A DNA stretch of 64,000 nt from an uncultured Dehalococcoidia bacterium (GTDB lineage: Bacteria > Chloroflexota > Dehalococcoidia > Lucifugimonadales > UBA3495), in the NCBI GenBank assembly GCA_958296445.1, contig OY282565.1:372001-436000 (forward strand). The letters are read 5' to 3'. The notes beneath the pieces are model-generated. The model was not told the origin of the DNA. It made no database searches and saw nothing but the letters and a program-made list of their open reading frames with translations. Positions 8,858 to 17,400 of this stretch are shown piece by piece. Position numbers and translations under genes: made by a program. The stretch's first letter is position 1; each line of letters begins with the position of its first letter.

Positions 8858-10060
8858 ATGACTACCCGCCGCCGTCCCATTGTACCCATCACCGAACTGG
8901 AACACTCGGCCTTTTGCAAGACCGAGGACGAACTGCCCGCCAAGCCGTTGGCCGAGGAACTGTCGGTTAACGTGCGCTGGCAGCCGATACCCGCCGAATA
9001 CCGGCACTATACCGCCGACGAGCTTGACGCCCGGATTCACGCGGCGCGGCAAAAACTGGGCGGTTCGGTTACGGTGCTGGGCCACCACTACCAGCGGGAA
9101 GAGGTGATAAAGTACGCCGATTTTCAGGGCGACTCTTTCCTGCTGTCGCAGCAGGCGGCCAGCAAACCCGACGCCGACTACATCATTTTCTGCGGCGTTC
9201 ACTTTATGGCCGAAACCGCCTGCGTGCTGGCCGCGCGGCATCAGCGGGTTATCCTGCCCAACATCACCGCGGGCTGCTCGATGGCGGATATGGCGCCGAT
9301 GGACGACGTGGATGACGCTTGGGCGGATTTGTCCGAGGCGTTGGGGCCGGGCGAAATCGTGCCGGTCACCTATATGAACTCCATCGCCGGCATCAAGGCC
9401 CTGTGCGGGCGCAACGGGGGCGCGGTCTGCACCTCGTCCAACGCCGGGGCGGTGCTGGAGTGGGCCTTTGAGCAGGGCAAGCGGGTGTTCTTTCTGCCCG
9501 ACCAGCACTTGGGGCGCAACACCGGGCTGAATTTGGGGGTGCCGCTGGACGAAATGGTGGTCTGGAATCCCTTTCGGGCTATGGGGGGCAACACGCCGGA
9601 GCAACTGCGCCGCGCCCGGATGGTGCTGTGGCAGGGTCATTGCTCGGTGCATACCCGTTTCACGGTCAAGCAGATTGAGATGGCCCGCCAGCGTTTCCCC
9701 GAGGTTAATGTGCTGGTGCATCCCGAGTGCGTGATGGAAACGGTGCAGGCCGCCGACTTGGTAGGCTCCACCGAGTTTATCCGCAGCCGGATAAACAACG
9801 CCCCGGCCGGCAGCGTGTGGGCGGTAGGCACCGAAATCAGCCTAGTCAACCGCTTGGCCCTGAACAACCCCGACAAGACCGTTTTCTGCCTCGACCCGGT
9901 GACCTGCCCCTGCTCCACGATGTATCGCATTCATCCGGCCTATGTGCTGTGGGTGATGGAGTCGCTGCTGGAGGGCCGGGTGGTCAACGAAATCACCGTA
10001 CCCGAAACCATCCGCCGCGAAGCCTTGGTAGCCCTGGAGCGGATGCTGGCCTTGCGGTAG
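8858..10060 (+). CDS. nadA: Quinolinate synthase
   Basis: NadA condenses iminoaspartate with dihydroxyacetone phosphate to quinolinate in de novo NAD synthesis. The ATG at 8858 gives 400 aa. Frame upstream of it runs through a family B repeat remnant and is excluded. Family motifs are clear: LGHHYQREEV, QGDSFLLSQQA, FCGVHFMAETA, MADMA, TYMNS, FLPDQHLGRNTG, HPEC and the C-terminal CPCSTM. The three cluster Cys are expected in FCGVHF, HPEC and CLDPVTCPC. It is the first gene of a nadA - HEPN protein - nadC - DinB run. No nadB is visible in the window. Confidence 0.93.
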   Translation: MTTRRRPIVPITELEHSAFCKTEDELPAKPLAEELSVNVRWQPIPAEYRHYTADELDARIHAARQKLGGSVTVLGHHYQREEVIKYADFQGDSFLLSQQAASKPDADYIIFCGVHFMAETACVLAARHQRVILPNITAGCSMADMAPMDDVDDAWADLSEALGPGEIVPVTYMNSIAGIKALCGRNGGAVCTSSNAGAVLEWAFEQGKRVFFLPDQHLGRNTGLNLGVPLDEMVVWNPFRAMGGNTPEQLRRARMVLWQGHCSVHTRFTVKQIEMARQRFPEVNVLVHPECVMETVQAADLVGSTEFIRSRINNAPAGSVWAVGTEISLVNRLALNNPDKTVFCLDPVTCPCSTMYRIHPAYVLWVMESLLEGRVVNEITVPETIRREALVALERMLALR

Positions 10061-10120
10061 ATACCCCTTAAGTTAAGGGCGAATCCGGGTTTCCGGCAAA
10101 CCGGCCCTGGGTGCAATGCA

Positions 10121-11791
10121 ATGCCGTCAGAATACGAAACCTGCTTCACCATTAGCGGCGCGGGTGACGCTACCGGCGTTTATCTGTTGCGGGAAGTGAC
10201 GGAGCGCATAAAGGGCGAACTGCTGTCGTACACTGCCGACGCCGCCACTGGCGAGGACGCGCCCGATGTCGAAACGGGCGACACCGAGGCGGCGGGCTAC
10301 ACCCGCATTAGCGCCGAGCGCGACTACCCCGGCAACCCGCAATACCGGGTGCGGCTGGAAGTGCGGCTCTGCACTCAAGGGGACGGGCTGGAGGCGGAAG
10401 TACATTCCCGTTTCCTGTCGGTCGCCGAATCCGCGCCGCCGGAGTTGCTGGCCGGGCCGCCGCGTCTGTTGAATTTCATCGCATCGGAATTTCAGTGCGC
10501 GGCAGGGCCTGAACCGCTGAGCCGCCAGCACCGATATATCGCAGAGGCCGACGTCGAATCCTTTGCTCGTGAATCCGTGCTGAACCCCCAACGCCGCCTG
10601 CCCATACTGGCGATGTCGGAAGACCGGCACGGCGGCACGGCCCTTGACCCCGAGCGGGCGCAGCGCGTCCTGCTGGGCGTCGCCGCCGTAGCGGTGCTGC
10701 CGGGAAGGGCCGCCACTGCCTTGACGCGATACTTGGGGCGCTGGTATTCCAGTTCCAGCGGCGCTCTGCAAATCCTGTGGCCCGGTTGCCGCTACGAAAG
10801 CAACGGCGACGGGCCCCGCGTCATTCGCCGCAGGGATGATGTGTCGAATAACGTCCCGGAAACTTTGCGGGGGTTGCAGCGGGACTGCATCGCCAATGCT
10901 CCCGAAAGCCACTTCGACAGCGCTTTCAGCGACGCCCGCGTGTCGGTGATTCTGGAGCGCAACCGGCTGCTGGAAACCCGGCAGCGCATCCTGAGCGAGC
11001 AAAGCGCCGAGGCGTCAACGGACGAGGCCGACACTCTGCGGCGGGATTTGCGCCGCGAAGAAATCAAGGCGCGGGAAGCCAACCGCAAGTGGCAGAACGC
11101 GCTTCAGACGGTGGCGAAACTGGAGCAGGAACTGGCCGCCGCAAGGGATGAGCTTGACGGGTTAAGCTCCCCGCAGTCTGGTGCGGCGCAACCCCAGGAC
11201 GAAAGAGAGATTACCCGTAAGCTGCGGGCCGAAAACGGGGAGTTGCGCGAAGAACGCGACCGGCTGCGGGCAACCAATGCCCGGCTGAACGACGACAACC
11301 AACTGCTGCGGCAGCGGGAACTGCGGAGCCGGAGCGAGGCCGATGCCTGCGTAATCCGGCTGGCCCGCCCCCATCCGGGCAACGTGACCATCCTGAACTA
11401 TGCCGTGAACCTTTACCGCGACCCGATGCGCCGCTACATCATCAGCAACCTAGACGCCAGCGACGAAACGAGCTTGAAAGAAATCCTGCGTATGTCCGTC
11501 GAATTCAGCATCGGCGCCAAGGAAAAACCCGAAGCGTTGATTGACGTGAACGATTTTCACAACATCGTTACCGACAACCGGGCGTACTTTGCCGATAGCA
11601 AAAACCTGTCTTGGAGCCTTCGCCAAATCAAGGACGTTAGGAACCGGGCGGCCCACCCCCCGCCCGGCGGAATCAGCGACGGCTATACGCAGGACGGCTT
11701 AACCCGCATAGCGGAAGCGTTGGAGTCCATCGGCGCCAAGCAGGAATATATGGAAATCGCCCGGTTGAGAGACCGGATTCATTCCAATTGA
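10121..11791 (+). CDS. Coiled-coil protein with C-terminal HEPN domain, possible defence protein
   Basis: Protein of 556 aa of unrecognised overall family. Residues 1-150 look like an alpha/beta domain. Around 160-250 lies a segment (RRLPILAMSEDRHG, then LDPERAQRVLLGVAAV and a YLGRW...ILWPG run) resembling a domain I associate with Swt1-type HEPN proteins. Residues 290-400 form a charged coiled coil. The C-terminal 110 residues form a HEPN-like helical domain with RNRAAH at 507-512, the R-x4-H RNase signature. It starts 60 bases after nadA and ends 15 bases before nadC, so it is probably co-expressed with NAD synthesis genes. An RNase role in abortive immunity is inference. Confidence 0.6.
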   Translation: MPSEYETCFTISGAGDATGVYLLREVTERIKGELLSYTADAATGEDAPDVETGDTEAAGYTRISAERDYPGNPQYRVRLEVRLCTQGDGLEAEVHSRFLSVAESAPPELLAGPPRLLNFIASEFQCAAGPEPLSRQHRYIAEADVESFARESVLNPQRRLPILAMSEDRHGGTALDPERAQRVLLGVAAVAVLPGRAATALTRYLGRWYSSSSGALQILWPGCRYESNGDGPRVIRRRDDVSNNVPETLRGLQRDCIANAPESHFDSAFSDARVSVILERNRLLETRQRILSEQSAEASTDEADTLRRDLRREEIKAREANRKWQNALQTVAKLEQELAAARDELDGLSSPQSGAAQPQDEREITRKLRAENGELREERDRLRATNARLNDDNQLLRQRELRSRSEADACVIRLARPHPGNVTILNYAVNLYRDPMRRYIISNLDASDETSLKEILRMSVEFSIGAKEKPEALIDVNDFHNIVTDNRAYFADSKNLSWSLRQIKDVRNRAAHPPPGGISDGYTQDGLTRIAEALESIGAKQEYMEIARLRDRIHSN

Positions 11792-11806
11792 CGAGGAGAA
11801 TGACCC

Positions 11807-12661
11807 TTGCCGCAGTTTCCGCCCGAAGTTTATGCGCTTATTGACGCGGCCGTTGCCGAGGATCAGACCTTTAACGACCCTACTACCCAGGCGGTGGTGC
11901 CGCCGGAGATTCGGGGCGCCGGGATGCTGCGGGCCAAGTCGCCCGGCGTGCTGGCCGGGGTCGAGGTGGGGCTGGCCGTTTTCCGGCGGGTGGAGCCGGT
12001 GCTGGAGCTGGAAGCGTTGCTGGCCGACGGCGCCGTACTCGCTCCCGGCGACGCCATCGCCCGCGTGGCCGGGCCGGCGGCGGGCATCCTGCGGGCCGAG
12101 CGCATCGCCCTCAACTTTATGCAGCGTATGAGCGGCATCGCCACCCTCACCAACCGCTACGTCCGCGCCATCGAAGGCTCATCGGCCCGTATCGTGGACA
12201 CCCGCAAGACCGCCCCCGGACATCGCTATCTGGATAAATACGCCGTCCGCGCCGGTGGCGGCCACAACCACCGCTACAACCTGGCCGACGGCATCCTGAT
12301 TAAGGACAACCATATCCAGGCCAACCGCTTCCGCGAGATGGGCCTGCGGCAGGTTATTCAACTGGCCCTGGAGCGGGCCTCGCACACCATCCGCGTCGAG
12401 GTCGAAGTCGAAACGCTGGATGACGCCCGAGAGGCCCTGGATGCCGGCGCCCACATCATTATGCTGGACAATATGCCTGCGGATATGATGCGCGAGGCGA
12501 TGGGCTTTATCGGCGACCGGGCCGTGGTGGAGGCGTCGGGCGGCATCAACTTCGACACTGTTCGCGCCGTGGCCGACACCGGTGTACACCTGATATCCAT
12601 CGGTGAACTTACCCACTCGCCGCCCGCGCTGGACATCAGCCTTGACCTAGAGTTTGAGTAA
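11807..12661 (+). CDS. nadC: Nicotinate-nucleotide diphosphorylase (carboxylating)
   Basis: Quinolinate phosphoribosyltransferase of 284 aa, converting quinolinate and PRPP to nicotinate mononucleotide. Start is TTG at 11807, eight bases after GAGGAG; the nearby ATG at 11800 is in another frame. Signature DTRKTAPGHRYLDKYAV, GGGHNHR, DGILIKDNHI and the C-terminal ASGGIN with SIGELTHS are all present. Together with nadA it forms the last two dedicated steps of quinolinate-based NAD synthesis. Confidence 0.93.
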   Translation: MPQFPPEVYALIDAAVAEDQTFNDPTTQAVVPPEIRGAGMLRAKSPGVLAGVEVGLAVFRRVEPVLELEALLADGAVLAPGDAIARVAGPAAGILRAERIALNFMQRMSGIATLTNRYVRAIEGSSARIVDTRKTAPGHRYLDKYAVRAGGGHNHRYNLADGILIKDNHIQANRFREMGLRQVIQLALERASHTIRVEVEVETLDDAREALDAGAHIIMLDNMPADMMREAMGFIGDRAVVEASGGINFDTVRAVADTGVHLISIGELTHSPPALDISLDLEFE

Positions 12662-12700
12662 CCGCTCCAACCGCCGCCGGAAAACCGGAAAGGGGGAAAT

Positions 12701-13231
12701 ATGGCCCGCACTACCGACCCAATAACCAACTGCCTGGAACGCAACTGGGCGATGATTGAGTCCGCGCTGGAGGGGATGGACGACGAAATGCTTTCCCGCG
12801 CCCCGGCCGCCGAGTGCAACTCCGCCGCCTGGATTCTGTGGCACCTAAGCCGGGTGATGGACACTTTCGTTCACACCCGGTTGCAGGACGCCCAACAGCT
12901 ATGGGCTGCCGAGGGCTGGGTCGACAAATTCAGCGTCAACCCGGACATTGAAGACCGGGGCGTAGGCTGGACAGCGGAGCAGGCGGCGGCTTGGATTCCG
13001 CCATCCCGCGAGATACAGGAAGGCTACTATCACGCGGTCAAGGCGGCGACTCAAGCATATCTGGCCCAAGTGAGCGAAGACGAACTCGCCCGCGAAATCG
13101 TGCTGCCGCCGCTGCCGGAACCACGCTCCATCGCCGCCTGTTTCGGCCAAGTGATGTGGGACTCCCTGGCCCACGGCGGCCAGATTGCCTACCTGCGCGG
13201 CCTGTTCCTCGGTATGGGCTGGCACCGCTGA
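12701..13231 (+). CDS. DinB-family four-helix metal-binding protein
   Basis: DinB/DUF664-like protein of 176 aa. The metal-binding His residues are visible in ILWHLSRV (about 48) and AHGGQIAYLRG (near the C-terminus), the usual layout for the family's helix bundle. Many members are thiol-dependent transferases or unassigned. A purine-rich ribosome site (AAAGGGGGAAAT) precedes the ATG, and it follows nadC by 39 bases. Physiological substrate unknown. Confidence 0.8.
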   Translation: MARTTDPITNCLERNWAMIESALEGMDDEMLSRAPAAECNSAAWILWHLSRVMDTFVHTRLQDAQQLWAAEGWVDKFSVNPDIEDRGVGWTAEQAAAWIPPSREIQEGYYHAVKAATQAYLAQVSEDELAREIVLPPLPEPRSIAACFGQVMWDSLAHGGQIAYLRGLFLGMGWHR

Positions 13232-13316
13232 AGCGGCAGGCGCGGCGCAGCTACGCCCGTCATTTCCGCAATTTTCTTGGCAGGTTCGGCTAGGGGGCAG
13301 GCGCGGCGCGGGGGGC

Positions 13317-13778
13317 CTATCGCCGCGCCCTTTGGCGGTCGGCACTGTCGAGCATTAGCGTGACCGGGCCGTCGTTTTGCGACTTTACCTGCATATATTC
13401 CTGAAAGCGGCCGGTGGCTACGGTCAGCCCGGCTTCGCGCAAGAGTGCCACGGTTTGCTGGTACAGCCCTTCGGCCTGGTTGGGGGGCGCGGCGCAGGTG
13501 AAGTCGGGGCGGCGGCCGCGGCGGGTGTCGGCGTAGAGGGTGAACTGGCTGACAAGCAGAACTTCCGCCCCGACGTCCAGCGCGGAAAGGTTGAAGCGGT
13601 TGGCGGCGTCGGCAAAGATGCGCAGGTTGACTATCTTGGACGCCAGATATTCGGCGTCGGCTGCTTCGTCGTCCGCCGCCACGCCCAGCAGCACCAGCAG
13701 GCCGCGCCCGATGCGGGCCGACTCCGCTCCGTTGATTTCCACTGAGGCTTCGGCCACCCGCTGCACCAACGCACGCAT
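13317..13778 (-). CDS. dtd: D-aminoacyl-tRNA deacylase
   Basis: DTD removes D-amino acids and misacylated glycine from tRNA. The 153-aa product starts MRALVQRV and has both active-site signatures: SQFTLYAD near residue 77 and NDGPVTLML near 135 (the Gly-cis-Pro motif GP of NxGPVT). Length and order match the family exactly. It is on the opposite strand to the nad cluster and converges on the DinB gene. Confidence 0.94.
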   Translation of the reverse strand: MRALVQRVAEASVEINGAESARIGRGLLVLLGVAADDEAADAEYLASKIVNLRIFADAANRFNLSALDVGAEVLLVSQFTLYADTRRGRRPDFTCAAPPNQAEGLYQQTVALLREAGLTVATGRFQEYMQVKSQNDGPVTLMLDSADRQRARR

Positions 13779-13919
13779 AGGAAAGGGACGCTCTGTTTGG
13801 GGATGGGAATAACGGGGACAGCGCGGCGCAACAAGGGATAGTGGCGCCGGGTGTACTGCCCGGCGCTTGACGGGGTTCTACGCCTTGAAACTTCCGCGCT
13901 ATCCGGCGGGCGGGCCGGG

Positions 13920-14258
13920 TTAGCTGGCGGCGGCCCCGGCGGCGACCGACGCGGACTCGCCGCTGCCGGAACTGCCGGAACTTTCGGAACTAGCGGCGGA
14001 TTCGGCGGGCTTGCTGTCGCTGGCGGGCTTGGCCGTATCGCTGCCGTTCTTGCCGGCCCCGTTTTCGGCGGGCGGCTTGGGGCGTCCGTAGTCGGTGGTG
14101 TAGAAGCCGCTGCCTTTATAGATTACCGGCACGGCGTGGTAGACCCGGCGGCCCTGGCCGGAGCATTGGGGGCAGGTTCCCTTGCCGGCTTCGCTGAAGC
14201 TCTGTCTCAACTCGAAATGGTTATCACACTCGAGGCAACGGTAGTCATATCGAGGCAC
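13920..14258 (-). CDS. FmdB-family zinc-ribbon protein with Ser/Ala-rich tail
   Basis: Protein of 112 aa with an FmdB/CxxC_CxxC_SSSS zinc ribbon at residues 1-50: YDYRCLECDNHFE, then GTCPQCSGQGRRVYH, and the GSGFYTTDYGR end typical of the family. Residues 60-112 form a low-complexity tail of Ala, Ser, Gly, Lys and Asp. Family members are regulatory or unknown. A consensus promoter lies about 120 bases upstream on the same strand. Confidence 0.85.
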   Translation of the reverse strand: MPRYDYRCLECDNHFELRQSFSEAGKGTCPQCSGQGRRVYHAVPVIYKGSGFYTTDYGRPKPPAENGAGKNGSDTAKPASDSKPAESAASSESSGSSGSGESASVAAGAAAS

Positions 14259-14360
14259 TGATCATCTCCTGGCATTGAACGCCCGGCGCATACGCCCAGC
14301 CAGATGCGGGACGGGCGCGCCAAGCGGGCAGGTGAAAGGTTGGCGCTCGGATGGGGTTGC

Positions 14361-14372
14361 TGCCAAATGGCA
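14361..14372. promoter_or_regulatory. Palindromic operator candidate near the fmdB start site
   Basis: TGCCAaaTGGCA is a perfect 5-bp inverted repeat placed just downstream of the -10 box of the fmdB promoter, where a repressor would block initiation. Confidence 0.4.
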
Positions 14373-14380
14373 ACTTAAGT

Positions 14381-14409
14381 AATTTATCAGCCACGGCCTT
14401 GACTGTCAA
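14381..14409 (-). promoter_or_regulatory. Consensus sigma70 promoter for fmdB
   Basis: On the minus strand TTGACA (14409-14404), a 17-base spacer, then TAAATT (14386-14381). Start expected near 14374, giving a leader of about 115 bases. Confidence 0.65.
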
Positions 14410-14454
14410 ATCCGCCGGTTCCCCGGACGATTGCGAAACTCCCTTTTGCAATTC

Positions 14455-14530
14455 TGGGCGAAAGCGAAGGTTCTTGGCGCCATAGGGGAGATTCTTCGCT
14501 GCGCTCAGAATGACAGTGGGTTGTAATGAC
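14455..14530. repeat. Repeat family C copy in the fmdB-asnC gap
   Basis: GCGAAAGCGAAGG, then GAGATTCTTCGCTGCGC and TCAGAATGACAG. The rest of the divergent gap holds two promoters and a 7-bp hairpin CGGGCGT/ACGCCCG at 14656-14682; no gene is visible. Confidence 0.7.
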
Positions 14531-14723
14531 GGAATCCAGCGGGGATAGGGGCGGATGCGCAGCTAATCGCGCGAATGGTGGCGCAATATCCGCGCTTGGG
14601 GTAAAAGGTGGTATACTGGATTAGCCAGTGAAAACAAGGCGTGAATTTGCCAAATCGGGCGTTAATTTCGCTTATACGCCCGAAAATGCGCTATTATTGG
14701 CGGCAAAGGGTTGAAATTCGCTA

Positions 14724-14752
14724 TTGACACTCCGAAATGCCGGAAATATGAT
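14724..14752 (+). promoter_or_regulatory. Consensus sigma70 promoter for the Lrp/AsnC gene
   Basis: TTGACA at 14724-14729 and TATGAT at 14747-14752 with a 17-base spacer. Start near 14759, about 98 bases before the regulator's ATG, leaving room for autoregulatory sites. Confidence 0.7.
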
Positions 14753-14856
14753 GTTTCGTCGTGATGATTAGCCCCACAGGAGCGACGGAGAGACGCAGGC
14801 GATACTGCCGGGCCTCGCTAATGGGCGCCATCTGAGCATATAGGGAGCGAAGCGCG

Positions 14857-15297
14857 ATGGACGAACTGGACCGCAAGATTATAGCCCTCTTGCAATTGGA
14901 TGGAAGGGCCTCCAACGCCAAGATTGCCCGCGAGGTCGGGGTGAGCGAAGGCACGGTGCGGCGGCGGCTGCGGCGGCTGGTCAAGGAGGACGTGGTAAAG
15001 GTGATTGCGGTGCCTAACTTGGAGAAGCTGGGCTACGCCACTACCGCGCTCATCGGGATTTCAACCGGCCCCGGCAAGTCCGACGCCGTGGCCGACGCCA
15101 TTTCCACGATGGAAGAGGCCCACTATGTCGCCATTACTACCGGCTCTTTCGATGTCTTTGTGTGGGCCGGGCTGGAGTCGGCGGAAAGCCTGGGCAACTT
15201 CCTGCGCACCAAGGTTGGCGTGGTGGACGGCGTGCAAGGAACGCAAACCTTCGTCAACCTTTCCATCAAGAAACGCGCCTACGGCCTGGCGCTGTAG
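14857..15297 (+). CDS. Lrp/AsnC-family transcriptional regulator
   Basis: Regulator of 146 aa. Residues 1-60 form the winged helix-turn-helix (LDRKIIALLQLDGRASNAKIAREVGVSEGT split across two helices, then VRRRLRRL). Residues 65-146 form the RAM effector-binding domain, with the GSFDVFVWAGLES strand-turn and a C-terminal TFVNLSIKK strand. Members bind amino acids or related metabolites and often autoregulate. The strong promoter and long leader upstream fit that. Target genes unknown; a ferredoxin gene follows with its own promoter. Confidence 0.88.
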   Translation: MDELDRKIIALLQLDGRASNAKIAREVGVSEGTVRRRLRRLVKEDVVKVIAVPNLEKLGYATTALIGISTGPGKSDAVADAISTMEEAHYVAITTGSFDVFVWAGLESAESLGNFLRTKVGVVDGVQGTQTFVNLSIKKRAYGLAL

Positions 15298-15341
15298 GCG
15301 GCCCGTCATTTCCCGCCTGCGCGGGAGTGGCGGGGGCGCGA

Positions 15342-15370
15342 TTGGCAAACGCTTGCCCCTGTGCTATAAT
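15342..15370 (+). promoter_or_regulatory. Sigma70 promoter for ferredoxin
   Basis: TTGGCA at 15342-15347 and a perfect TATAAT at 15365-15370 with a 17-base spacer. It directly follows a GGGAATGACGG-type hairpin repeat remnant (15303-15335), which may terminate the upstream regulator transcript. Confidence 0.65.
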
Positions 15371-15445
15371 CGGCGCGTGATTGGCCTGCCCTAGGGTTCC
15401 TGTTGGCGGGCCGCCGATCTCAATTCTTGAAGAGAGCTTGCCGCA

Positions 15446-15715
15446 ATGACCTACATCATCGCCGAGCCCTGCGTTGGCCTGAAAGACTCCGCTTGTGTTG
15501 ATGTCTGCCCGGTGGACTGCATCTACACGCGCGACGAGGACGACCAGTATTACATCAGCCCGGACGAGTGCATTGACTGCGCCGCCTGCGAGCCGGTCTG
15601 CCCGGTCACCGCCATCTTTGCCGAGGATGCGGTGCCTGCCGAGTGGCAGGATTACATCGCCAAGAACTACGATTACTTCAAGAACACCGACCCGGCCGAA
15701 ATGAAGCGCAAGTAG
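15446..15715 (+). CDS. Ferredoxin, 3Fe-4S/4Fe-4S type
   Basis: Electron carrier of 89 aa. Cys pattern is C9-x7-C17-x3-C21-x3-C25 and C42-x2-C45-x2-C48-x3-C52-P. This matches seven-iron ferredoxins: C9, C17 and C52 would hold the 3Fe-4S cluster, and C21, C42, C45 and C48 the 4Fe-4S cluster. The acidic C-terminal extension (AVPAEWQDYIAKN) is normal for this group. Likely reductant for the many oxidoreductases of this organism; partner not identifiable. Confidence 0.9.
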   Translation: MTYIIAEPCVGLKDSACVDVCPVDCIYTRDEDDQYYISPDECIDCAACEPVCPVTAIFAEDAVPAEWQDYIAKNYDYFKNTDPAEMKRK

Positions 15716-15767
15716 CGTTTGGCCCGGCTTCCCGCGTACTAGGCCGTTTTCGCTGTCCTGTACTTGG

Positions 15768-15794
15768 CAGGGGCAGGTTTGATACCCGCCCCTG
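15768..15794. terminator. Hairpin between convergent genes
   Basis: CAGGGGCAGGT and ACCCGCCCCTG form an 11-bp stem with one mismatch around a 5-base loop, between the ferredoxin and hemQ stop codons. No long T tract follows, so termination efficiency is uncertain. Confidence 0.5.
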
Positions 15795-15817
15795 TTCCGT
15801 GTTGCTATTCGCAAACC

Positions 15818-16537
15818 TTACCCCAAATCGTCGAGGCAGGCCGCTATGGGCTTGCTGATGCAGGAAAATATGGGCGTGTCCAGCAGCGTGTAGGGCCGCG
15901 CTTTGGATTCCCGTAGCTCCATCACTAGGTCGAGGAACGACGATGGGTCGTCGGTCTCGAACCCCAGCACGAACTCTTGGTCGTCTAGGCCGAAGGAGTA
16001 GGCCGTGCTGATTTTGATGTCGGGGTACTTGTGGCCGATGACGAAATGCTCGTTCATCAGCTCTTGGCGCTCCTCTTTGGGGAGCTGATACCAGTCGTGG
16101 GTCTTGACGAAAGGGTAGACGAACAGGTATTTGCGCCCCACCATCCGCATAGTGGACGATGCCCCTTCCTGCCCCTCGTGGCGGTGGTTGACCACGTAGG
16201 GCGAGCGGCGGGTCATTGCCAGGTAGGAGTAGGGCGTCGAAAGGAAGGGGGCCAGCGCCGTCCGGTTGAGCTGGGCCGAAAGCTCGTTGATGGCCTCTAG
16301 GGTCGGGCTTACCATCCACAGCATCATATCGGCGTCGCCCCGGGTTCCTACTAGGCTGTAGCTGGAGACGTCCACCCGCCCGGCGAACTCGCCGAGGACG
16401 GCGGCGAACTCGGCTTTCATCCGTCCGCTGCCGCCGCCCATTACTGTTGCCACCGATGCCCGCCACTTTGGGTCGGCCTTGAAAAAGGTGTACTTGACGA
16501 AATCGCGCCGGGTTTGTTGCTGTTCGTGATGCGGCAT
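15818..16537 (-). CDS. hemQ: Chlorite dismutase-fold haem protein, probable coproheme decarboxylase
   Basis: Protein of 239 aa, length typical of HemQ, which converts coproheme to haem b in the coproporphyrin-dependent pathway. The ATG at 16537 is chosen because GGCAGGAG precedes it; upstream frame lacks homology. Diagnostic stretch: KYLFVYPFVKTHDWYQLP, then HFVIGHKYPDIK and the terminal EARPYTLLDTPIF-like end (here SKARPYTLLDTPIF). Active chlorite dismutases differ around the distal Arg; this one resembles HemQ. No other haem genes are adjacent, so function is from family only. Confidence 0.85.
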   Translation of the reverse strand: MPHHEQQQTRRDFVKYTFFKADPKWRASVATVMGGGSGRMKAEFAAVLGEFAGRVDVSSYSLVGTRGDADMMLWMVSPTLEAINELSAQLNRTALAPFLSTPYSYLAMTRRSPYVVNHRHEGQEGASSTMRMVGRKYLFVYPFVKTHDWYQLPKEERQELMNEHFVIGHKYPDIKISTAYSFGLDDQEFVLGFETDDPSSFLDLVMELRESKARPYTLLDTPIFSCISKPIAACLDDLG

Positions 16538-16726
16538 AAAGCTCCTGCCTGCGCCAACCGCGCCCGGATTTTCCGCCCATATTAGCAACCGCAGGGCGGG
16601 GCTGGCAAATTCCGCCGCGGGCAACGGCGGGCGTGTTAGAATTTGACCCGGCCGGATATTTGACGCCGCGGCTAGGGGCAAGGGCGGTTTGGCGCCGGGC
16701 CGTTACCATCGCCGCCGGGGGTAAGA

Positions 16727-17313
16727 TTGAACCAGGCGCAAATCAGCGAGCGCAGCCGCATCAGGAACCACCCGGAGCGGGCGGTTCCCGAGGAAGCGGC
16801 GGAAATCCTGAGCAACGGGCTGGTGGCTCATATCGGTTTCATTGAGGACGGACTCCCGTATGTCATACCCTTGTCCTACCACTATGACAGCCGGGAACCG
16901 GACAGGCTGTATCTGCACGGCTCCATTCGCAGCCGCGCCTTGCAACTGATGGCCGATGGGGCCCCGGTCTGCGTTACGGTCACTTTGACCGACGGGCTGG
17001 TTTATTCCCGCAAGGCTATGAACCATTCGATCAATTACCGCAGCGTGGTGGTGTTCGGCACGGCCCGCGAAGTGACCGGCCAGGATGAAAAGTTTGCGCT
17101 GTTCGACCGGATGGTGCAGCGTTATTTCCCCGACCGGCTGCTGGAGCGCGACTATAACCCGCCGCCGGCCCCGACTTGGGGGCTACGGCTTTGGTTGAGG
17201 TGCGAATCGAGGATTGGAACGCCAAAGCCCGGCGCGGCGGCCCTACCGGGCCTGATGACGACCGGCCCGATGCGCCGGGATCCGCCGGGGTATCGGCGCT
17301 GCGGGAGTTCTAG
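16727..17313 (+). pseudogene. PNPOx-like flavin reductase gene with frameshift
   Basis: The TTG at 16727 opens a PNPOx/FMN-binding split-barrel protein (ILSNGLVAHIGFIEDGLPYV, LYLHGSIRSRALQ, VVVFGTAREV, YFPDRLLERDYNPPP). Near 17176 the expected family ending jumps to the other forward frame and reads LGATALVEVRIEDWNAKARRG with a natural TAG at 17311. The original frame instead runs on into unrelated sequence. Restoring one G in the run at 17178-17182 would give a normal protein of about 195 aa. Either a sequencing or assembly error or a genuine mutation. Confidence 0.75.
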
Positions 17314-17400
17314 CCGTGGCGGGCGGCTTTCGTGGCGTCCGGGGCGTGATGGGCTGGCGGCGGCGCAATCCGAATTTTTACAGTTGAGAGAGGCCACGTT

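Noticed and set aside
7255..8943. 562-codon minus-strand frame
   Set aside because: Shadow of miaB, with no start signal or recognisable domain.
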